Shown piece by piece: positions 6,744 through 11,735 of a stretch of 11,735 nt of DNA. The notes under the pieces are model-generated. The model made no database searches, was not told the origin of the DNA, and saw nothing but the letters and a program-made list of their open reading frames with translations. Numbering within the stretch: position 1 is the stretch's first letter; the number at the start of each line of letters is the position of its first letter. The position numbers and the translations under genes were made by a program. Source of the DNA: Candidatus Sulfopaludibacter sp. SbA3 (GTDB taxonomy: Bacteria > Acidobacteriota > Terriglobia > Bryobacterales > Bryobacteraceae); the NCBI GenBank assembly GCA_900290315.1, contig OKRF01000064.1, positions 1-11,735 of the forward strand, read 5' to 3'.

Positions 6744-7967
6744 TTATTGAATATGCGCCGGTGCGGGCGGCAGGTGGCTCGCGGGGCCGTCCATCAACTT
6801 CGTCAGATTGTCCAACACGAACACGGACGGCGCCGGGCTGCCGTCTGGATTCCACAAACCGTTTCCGCGGGTGCCTTCGGGGGCCCAGTAGAAAACGCCC
6901 GTTCCGCCGGCACGCTTGACCGTGTTCACGAGGTCCACCATGAACTGGAGCTGGCCCTCCTGCGTGCCGGGCCAGAGGTTGTATTTGTTCTGGGTTGTGA
7001 CCTGTTCGCCACCGCTCTGCGAATAGCCGGTTTCTACGACCATCACCGGCTTCTTATAGCGGCGAGAGGTTTCCAAAATGTTCTGTTGCAGCAACGCCGG
7101 ATTGCCATGATACCTGGGGTAGAAGCTTTGACCGACGATGTCGTAATCGACCTTGGCGTCCTGAATGTGATCGAGCCACCACTCGGTGACAGGCCAGTCT
7201 CCGCCGCAGTCAATGTGCATTACGATTTGCACAGGGCTGGCGGCCGCGCCGGCGCGAACACCACGGATGCCGGCCTTGATGAGGCGCGTAAGGTTTCGCC
7301 ACTGCGTGGCCTCATCATAAGGATCGGGAAATGGGCCGCGAATCCGGCCGGCGTCCAGCTTGACATCGGAAGGCGGCACTTTCATGTAGCCGAGAGGCCA
7401 GAGCATTCCCCCAGTGATCTCATTACCAACCTGGACCATGTCCGGCATGGCGCCGGCCTTCTTGAACTGCGTGATCACGTCCTGGCTATACTCCTCGACC
7501 CGCTTTTCGAGACCTGCCACGTCCAGGTCGCGCCAAGCGACGGGAGTCTCCTGGTGCTGTGGATCGGCCCACGTATCGGAATAGTGAATGTCCAGCAGGA
7601 AGAGCCCACCGGCATCCTTAATCTGCCTGGCCAGAGGCAGCGTGTTTTCCAGGCTGTTGTTGGGAGCCATGCGAACGGGGGAAACGAACACGCGGAGGCG
7701 AAAAGCGTTCCAGCCGTGTTTCATCATGATGCCGAATTCGGGGGCCTGTTGGCCGCTCTCCTGGTAGACAGCCGCGCCGCCGCGTCCGCCGCCCCGGCCA
7801 CCGGCAAGCGAAGAAATATCGGCGCCCAAGTAGAACTTCGCCGGGGCCTTCGCAGGCTGAGCAAACGAGTTCGCCGGCGTGACTATCAACGAAAGGATTA
7901 TCAAAAGACCCCGTGAACGTGGGCCCAGCAGCACGCTGCGCGTCATCGAATCGTTTGAATTTGTCAA
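6744..7967 (-). CDS. GH53 arabinogalactan endo-beta-1,4-galactanase, exported
   Basis: About 407 residues from TTG 7967 (414 from ATG 7988). It hydrolyses beta-1,4-galactan, the side chain of pectin (type I arabinogalactan), outside the cytoplasm. GH53 signatures in order: FYLGADISS near the mature N-terminus, FRLRVFVSP, LLDIHYSDTWADPQHQ, VQVGNEITGGMLWPLG with the acid/base Glu183, DIVGQSFYPRYHG, and VMVVETGYS with the nucleophile Glu312. The signal peptide, LLIILSLIVTPANSFAQ, follows a short basic n-region. The length is normal for a single-domain GH53. Oddity: the loop after GADISS, where family members carry a short acidic segment, holds a Gly/Arg-rich insert, AGGRGGGRGGAAV. It directly follows the GH5-like gene on the same strand (one operon), and a hairpin lies past its stop. 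Family assignment is firm; the exact start is less so. Confidence 0.9.
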   Translation of the reverse strand: MTNSNDSMTRSVLLGPRSRGLLIILSLIVTPANSFAQPAKAPAKFYLGADISSLAGGRGGGRGGAAVYQESGQQAPEFGIMMKHGWNAFRLRVFVSPVRMAPNNSLENTLPLARQIKDAGGLFLLDIHYSDTWADPQHQETPVAWRDLDVAGLEKRVEEYSQDVITQFKKAGAMPDMVQVGNEITGGMLWPLGYMKVPPSDVKLDAGRIRGPFPDPYDEATQWRNLTRLIKAGIRGVRAGAAASPVQIVMHIDCGGDWPVTEWWLDHIQDAKVDYDIVGQSFYPRYHGNPALLQQNILETSRRYKKPVMVVETGYSQSGGEQVTTQNKYNLWPGTQEGQLQFMVDLVNTVKRAGGTGVFYWAPEGTRGNGLWNPDGSPAPSVFVLDNLTKLMDGPASHLPPAPAHIQ

Positions 7968-7974
7968 AGCATTG

Positions 7975-7981
7975 CCTCCTT
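7975..7981 (-). promoter_or_regulatory. Shine-Dalgarno selecting a TTG start for GH53
   Basis: On the minus strand AAGGAGG lies 7 bases before TTG 7967. The alternative ATG at 7988 abuts the upstream TAA with no spacing and has no ribosome site; the ATG at 7946 also lacks one. TTG 7967 is therefore preferred. Confidence 0.6.
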
Positions 7982-7988
7982 CGGTCAT

Positions 7989-10175
7989 TTAGCGGCTGAC
8001 AGAAACCACATACCATGGGGTGACCGGGGTTCCGATGGAGAGATCCCATCCGCCGGCCGTCTTTTTTGCCTGCAGGGGTTCGCCGATGGGCGCGCCGGAT
8101 CCATCGAGCGCGATCGCGCTGACGGCCTTGGCCCCCTGGATGTTGCGCAGCGTCACTGTACCGGTTACGGGCTCAATGAGAGTGGGAGCATGTCCATTGG
8201 GGTTGATCCGGGGTGCACCGGCTGCTGCGCCGGCACCACCCGCTCCCCCGCGGCGGCCGCCCGCCAACGCCGTATGGTCATCGTTCCATTTCTCTTCGGT
8301 GTTCTGGGAGCGGGAGCCCGTGTTGAGAAACATCTTGCCCGAACGGGCGATGGGCTTGCCATCCATGGACTCCAGAACGATGGTGGCGAAGTTGTTGGTG
8401 ATGTCCGCGCTGAGATTCCTGAGCGTTTTCTTATTCGCCTTGATGAAGCCGATCAGCGCCTGGGCGCGGTCTGTGTCAACGGTCACCAGCCCTGTTTTCG
8501 CCTCGGACGTATACCAGCTCAACTCCTTCGTGTCGGAGACAATGGGATTGGCGTTGGATGCGGTGTACGCCGCTGTCGGCGCGCCATCGAACGACTTAAT
8601 GCGAATTCCGTGTTCCAGGGGCAAAGCCAGCGGGAAGCCGGGAGTGAAGTAAGGTACCTCGCTCGGCGCGCCGGCAGCCTGCCCGCGGCCACCGCCCGGC
8701 AGCAGCCCGGCATCCAGCACCTGTTCCCTGGAATAAGTCCTTTGGATGGTCTGCACCGCTGGCTTCACGTCGCCCTGCAGGAACATCAGGGCTCCGGCCG
8801 CGAACGCGGTCATGCGGGTGGGGTCGTGCGAGATGTCCCATGCTTCCTGCATGAACGGCTTCCAGTTCGGGTCCTTCTTGGGCTCAAACGTGTACCAGAC
8901 CACCATGTCCCAATCCTGGAAGCCGGCGTAAGCTGCCATGATCGGCATCGCCTCGGCGCCGTACTCATTGGGGAACGGTTCGTCGGTCTCGCTGACCGTA
9001 TACGGCTTGCCGGCAAAGGCCGTGCGCGAAACCTGCACGGGCATGGAGTGCAGAGGGTCGTTGACCATGGGCACATTGCCCACGCCGACGTAGCTGTTCC
9101 AATAAATATGGCCGTCCAGGATGTCCAGCTTGGAGAGGCTGGCCAGCATCGTCCACGGCTGGCCGCTGTGCCCATGGTCGGCCGTGCCGATGAGGGGCTG
9201 CTTCAGGCCCAGATCCAGAAGGTATTTCTTCATGTCCTGGTAGAAGCCGTCTTCCAGGGCCATGAAAAAGCGGACGTCCGTCTGGTACCGGTCCTTTGGC
9301 GCAGTGGCTCTCTCATTTCCGCGAAGCCGTGGAATGGGCGCCTCCCCCTGGACCCCGGCTTCCTCACGAATCTTCTGCAACTGGTCTGGAGTGAGATTGG
9401 CCTTGAGCCAGGTGTTGTAGATGCCGTCCAACTCGTCCGCGTAGAACTTCGACGGCGGGTTGTAGCCGAAGCCGATACCGTTTTCGTTCAGGATCTCGAC
9501 GATGGCGATGGCCGGCTCGTTGCGATATTCGGTCCTGGTGTAGGGGTTGACATGCGTTAACAGGTTGTGGGCGTACTCTTTCTCCAACTCAATGAGGCGC
9601 TTGTCGTACAGCGTCAGGCTCTTGGCCCACTGCAGGCGCGCGGCATCCGGCACGCCGTCGCCTTCCTTGTATGCACGGCCCACGTTCAGGTTCAGGTCCA
9701 TGTAGATCCCGTTCCTCTTGAGCTCGGAGACCAGGAAGTCGAGCCGGTCGAGCTGTTGTGCATCGAAGGAGCGGGTATCGTCCTTGCTGCCGTCGACAAT
9801 GCCGGTGGGAGCCCACTTGTCTACAAAATGCAGACGGACGATGTTCACCCCGTAACGGGCCAGGGAGCGGGCCCACATCGGGGTGTCCTCTTTGGCAGGC
9901 AGCTCGATTGAGCCCGGGCTCCAATCGGTGAGGTGAACGCCCCAGAAGCGGATCCGCTTGCCATCGGGCCTCACGAAGTGGCCACCCTGAATGCGGATGA
10001 AGCCATCCTTGCCGGCGGGAGCTTCATGGAGGAAAGCGAGGCCGGCCGGCGACGTCGTGGCCGCGCGGTGATCGATGACGAAGGGCTTGAGCAAGCTATC
10101 ATCCCACTGCGCAAAGGCACAGGTGGCAAGAAGGACAGGGGCCCACATCAGAAGCGTTTTAGGGGCGGAACTCAT
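7989..10175 (-). CDS. Large exported GH5-like clan-A glycoside hydrolase
   Basis: A 728-residue secreted enzyme. Residues 1-22 are a signal peptide (LLMWAPVLLATCAFA). A TIM-barrel of clan GH-A type spans about 70-470: IRFWGVHLTDWSPGS, RYGVNIVRLHFVDKWAP, FLVSELKRNGIYMDLNLN, then IVEILNENGIGFG with presumed acid/base Glu231, DILDGHIYWNSY, and YTVSETDEPFPNEYG with presumed nucleophile Glu396, and finally DWDMVVWYTFEP. After it, about residues 490-728 look like a beta-rich accessory domain, broken by a Gly/Ala linker (AGGAGAAAGAPR). The acid/base motif is N-E-N where GH5 usually has N-E-P. The exact GH family and substrate are not certain; its partner GH53 suggests galactan or galactoside side chains of pectin. 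No Shine-Dalgarno is seen before ATG 10175. Its TAA is immediately followed by the ATG at 7988. Confidence 0.8.
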   Translation of the reverse strand: MSSAPKTLLMWAPVLLATCAFAQWDDSLLKPFVIDHRAATTSPAGLAFLHEAPAGKDGFIRIQGGHFVRPDGKRIRFWGVHLTDWSPGSIELPAKEDTPMWARSLARYGVNIVRLHFVDKWAPTGIVDGSKDDTRSFDAQQLDRLDFLVSELKRNGIYMDLNLNVGRAYKEGDGVPDAARLQWAKSLTLYDKRLIELEKEYAHNLLTHVNPYTRTEYRNEPAIAIVEILNENGIGFGYNPPSKFYADELDGIYNTWLKANLTPDQLQKIREEAGVQGEAPIPRLRGNERATAPKDRYQTDVRFFMALEDGFYQDMKKYLLDLGLKQPLIGTADHGHSGQPWTMLASLSKLDILDGHIYWNSYVGVGNVPMVNDPLHSMPVQVSRTAFAGKPYTVSETDEPFPNEYGAEAMPIMAAYAGFQDWDMVVWYTFEPKKDPNWKPFMQEAWDISHDPTRMTAFAAGALMFLQGDVKPAVQTIQRTYSREQVLDAGLLPGGGRGQAAGAPSEVPYFTPGFPLALPLEHGIRIKSFDGAPTAAYTASNANPIVSDTKELSWYTSEAKTGLVTVDTDRAQALIGFIKANKKTLRNLSADITNNFATIVLESMDGKPIARSGKMFLNTGSRSQNTEEKWNDDHTALAGGRRGGAGGAGAAAGAPRINPNGHAPTLIEPVTGTVTLRNIQGAKAVSAIALDGSGAPIGEPLQAKKTAGGWDLSIGTPVTPWYVVSVSR

Positions 10176-10344
10176 AAATATAGTCTACGAGGTTCCTTCG
10201 GGTGTAAGTGCCGGCCGTTACCACCAGGATCGACCAGACGCCACCAGTGATTACCGCGATGGTCACCGGCGCGTGCTGCACGAACGGGTAGACCCAAGCC
10301 CATGTGAGCGCGGTGGCTTTGAGGGCGCGCTGATTGTCCATCAT
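10159..10344 (-). CDS. Possible small membrane protein (61 residues), doubtful
   Basis: The ORF starts ATG-ATG and encodes MMDNQRALKATALTW, then a hydrophobic segment (VTIAVITGGVWSILVVTAG) that could be one transmembrane helix, and a charged tail, TYTRRNLVDYIYEFRP. Its stop lies 17 bp inside the following glycosidase gene, an arrangement that would allow translational coupling and could make up for the missing ribosome site there. Against it: no clear Shine-Dalgarno, no recognised family, and high-GC DNA opens such ORFs by chance. If it is not a gene, then 10176-10387 is a 212-bp leader for the glycosidase operon in which I see no clear promoter. Confidence 0.3.
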   Translation of the reverse strand: MMDNQRALKATALTWAWVYPFVQHAPVTIAVITGGVWSILVVTAGTYTRRNLVDYIYEFRP

Positions 10345-10387
10345 CCAGGTCCAAGAATCTTCGAAGGATCATGCGATTCCGGGGCCC

Positions 10388-10825
10388 TTACGCGGCATCT
10401 TCGAATCGGAAAACGATGCGCTTGCCGAGCGCTGCCAGTGAGGCCTGGATCTTCTCAGGCTTTGTGTTGTGCTTCGGATCAAGCATCCGGCGGACAACCG
10501 TTTCGCTGACCCCCAGCCGTTTTGCCAACTCCGTGTTGCGCATTCCGCTTTCGAGCACGGCGAGATAGAGAGCCAACTTCGGAGCCAGGTACAGTGGAAC
10601 ACTAACCGGGTATTGGCCTCGCCTCAGTTTGGAAGGAGCTGGAATTCGGTCGCCGCGCACGATTCGTCCTGCGATGGCCTCGGCCAGGCAATCGGCCGCC
10701 TGCGCGAATGTGCCTGTGAGATCGGTTCCTCCCGTAAGCGCTTCAGGCAGGTCCTGAAGCCGAACGTGAAAGCCTTTGCCGTTCTCCTCGGGCAGAAAAC
10801 TGGCGGGATAAGCGGCCGTGAACAT
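10388..10825 (-). CDS. hicB: HicB family antitoxin
   Basis: A 145-residue antitoxin of a type II HicAB toxin-antitoxin system. The N-terminal partial RNase-H-like HicB fold (residues 1-55) reads FTAAYPASFLPEENGKGFHV, then LPEALTGGTDLTGTFAQAADCLAEAI, the usual pattern. The C-terminal helix-turn-helix (about 94-135; MRNTELAKRLGVSETVVRR) would bind its own operator. Its ATG overlaps the stop of the preceding reading frame as TAATG, the usual coupling of hicA to hicB, but that frame holds only a toxin-like tail. Full length appears intact with no frame change. With no complete toxin beside it, it may now be an orphan antitoxin or repressor, or serve another HicA elsewhere. Confidence 0.85.
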   Translation of the reverse strand: MFTAAYPASFLPEENGKGFHVRLQDLPEALTGGTDLTGTFAQAADCLAEAIAGRIVRGDRIPAPSKLRRGQYPVSVPLYLAPKLALYLAVLESGMRNTELAKRLGVSETVVRRMLDPKHNTKPEKIQASLAALGKRIVFRFEDAA

Positions 10826-10917
10826 TACAGATCCGCCTTACGAATGCCCAGTTGCTTGCACATATCGGACAGCAAGCCGGGGCCGAGTTCCTTCATCACA
10901 CAGCCATTATCGAACAC
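10825..10917 (-). pseudogene. Probable HicA toxin remnant (C-terminal tail)
   Basis: About 30 codons directly upstream of hicB, ending KELGPGLLSDMCKQLGIRKADL and then TAA overlapping the hicB ATG. The pattern E-[LI]-x-x-G-L-L-x-x-I-x-x-x-x-G-[IL] is that of the last helix of HicA proteins, and the position and overlap are those of a hicA gene. The front of HicA (GSH motif, RNA-binding dsRBD-like fold) is absent; only about 40 bases separate this tail from the stop of the exported TIGR03435 gene. A deletion that fused the two loci would explain it. The homology is short and judged by eye. Confidence 0.45.
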
Positions 10918-10955
10918 TTCTGTTCGATCAGCGATGCCGCCGCCCTGCGTCTGTC

Positions 10956-11708
10956 TTACTCGGGTCTGAACTCCGCACGGTCGATGATCAGAATTTCGAC
11001 GGGCGCCGTGTGCGCTTCCAGTTTCAGCCCCAACTGCTCCGTAAGGGCGACGAAGAGCGAGGGTCCGGACCCATCCGATGGCGGCCGGGGTGCTTCCGGT
11101 GGCGCCCCAGGCTTCATGATCACCGCGTCCCTCTCGTCGGGCGTCCACTCAAGTTGTACATCGAAAAGCCCGCTGAGTCGGGTCATATCCTGCACGGACG
11201 CGGCGAGAGCGTTGGAAAGGACGCCCGCCAGTTGCGCCATGCTGATCTGGCTGGCCGAGATCTTTCCTCTACCCGTCCTGACGCCTTTTGACGGGCCGGA
11301 CGCAGAATCAGCCTCCTTGATCTTCAGACCGCCCTTGGCGATTGTGAGCTCGTAAGCCGGACGCGTACGCGTCTCGCGGCGCAGGGTCAGTTGGAAGCGA
11401 TCCGCAAGAAGCGCCTGAAGCATCGGCCTGTAGTCCTCTTCATTTGTACCGGCCGGGAGCTTGGCAACCACGTCGTACCGTGCGGAATCGAACCACTTCG
11501 GACCACCCGATACCTGGTCTTCCCTCACGTGGTAGGCCGCCTGTACCAGGAACTTCAGCGTGGCATTGAAAGCGGTAAATCTGCCTGGGTCCGTGGAGAT
11601 ATTCATCCCGCGGCTGTCCGGAGAGCTCGGCTTCACGGAGGCGACTTCAAAAGTCTGGCCCTGAGCACCGGCTATGAGAACAGCCGCCAGTGCAACGCGT
11701 ATCGTCAT
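10956..11708 (-). CDS. TIGR03435 family exported protein
   Basis: A 250-residue protein of a family defined from Acidobacteria and expanded to many paralogues in Solibacter-type genomes; biochemical function is unknown. Signal peptide MTIRVALAAVLIAGAQGQ, then the hallmark TFEVASVKPSSPDSRG just after cleavage. Next come the middle motifs YRPMLQALLADRFQLTLRRE (about 93-112) and YELTIAKGGLKIKEA, the AQLAGVLSNAL segment with LSGLFDVQLEWTPD (about 178-191), and the closing motif SLFVALTEQLGLKLEAHTAP followed by VEILIIDRAEFRPE. The order and length are typical of the family, so it appears complete. An in-frame TAA sits just before GGAATG, so it cannot start further upstream. AAGGA abuts the ATG too closely to be a good ribosome site. 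It is placed next to the decayed hicA end. Confidence 0.88.
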   Translation of the reverse strand: MTIRVALAAVLIAGAQGQTFEVASVKPSSPDSRGMNISTDPGRFTAFNATLKFLVQAAYHVREDQVSGGPKWFDSARYDVVAKLPAGTNEEDYRPMLQALLADRFQLTLRRETRTRPAYELTIAKGGLKIKEADSASGPSKGVRTGRGKISASQISMAQLAGVLSNALAASVQDMTRLSGLFDVQLEWTPDERDAVIMKPGAPPEAPRPPSDGSGPSLFVALTEQLGLKLEAHTAPVEILIIDRAEFRPE

Positions 11709-11735
11709 TCCTTACTCTCAACGCCGCCGCCCTCC

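Noticed and set aside
6732..7916. 394-codon plus-strand ORF
   Set aside because: Antisense to the GH53 gene with all family motifs on the minus strand; no start signal or domain.
8190..9560. 456-codon plus-strand ORF
   Set aside because: Antisense to the GH5-like gene, whose protein has signal peptide and catalytic motifs; the shadow arises from high third-position GC.
10178..10183. TATATT as a -10 promoter for the GH5-like gene
   Set aside because: It lies about 2 bases before the ATG, so transcription would start inside the coding region; no -35 is seen.
10825..11148. 107-codon minus-strand ORF as an intact toxin gene
   Set aside because: All but the last 30 or so codons lie in another frame of the TIGR03435 gene and show no HicA features; only the tail is plausible toxin sequence.

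Overview
The window looks like a chromosomal piece of an Acidobacteriota genome of the Solibacter/Bryobacter type. The evidence is a high-GC sequence, a TIGR03435-type exported protein at the right end (a family heavily expanded in Solibacter-like genomes), a PQQ-dehydrogenase-like secreted protein of acidobacterial type, a secreted beta-propeller/di-heme cytochrome fusion, and Gly/Arg-rich tracts in exported glycosidases. The taxonomic call is inference from family content; no marker gene is present.

Layout from left to right. Bases 1-317 are non-coding and hold two copies of a hairpin-forming intergenic repeat. Bases 318-1328 (+) encode a stand-alone MetE-type zinc methyltransferase domain with all zinc ligands. 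Bases 1390-4197 (+) hold a large exported protein (about 932 residues when restored) made of a YVTN-type beta-propeller followed by a MauG/cytochrome c peroxidase-like di-heme region. It is broken by three frame changes, one of which is an exact 11-bp tandem duplication. It converges on, and overlaps by 18 bp, an intact quinoprotein gene (4180-6015, -). A divergent pair of small unknown genes follows (6055-6465 and 6501-6668, +). A hairpin in a convergent gap then separates them from a minus-strand carbohydrate-degradation pair: a GH53 endo-galactanase (6744-7967) preceded by a large GH5-like clan-A glycosidase (7989-10175). A doubtful 61-codon ORF overlaps the start of the latter. Further right on the minus strand lie a HicB antitoxin (10388-10825), what looks like the tail of its lost HicA toxin, and the TIGR03435 protein (10956-11708).

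Functionally, the centre of the window is periplasmic: a quinoprotein and a (broken) cytochrome protein that could both have served sugar or alcohol oxidation, next to two exported glycosidases that fit breakdown of pectin-type galactan. The link between the two groups is inference. I saw no rRNA, tRNA, CRISPR array, transposase or phage gene. The strongest unusual signals are the restorable three-lesion cytochrome gene, the hairpin repeat with a structure-preserving difference between copies, and the orphaned HicB beside a decayed HicA tail.
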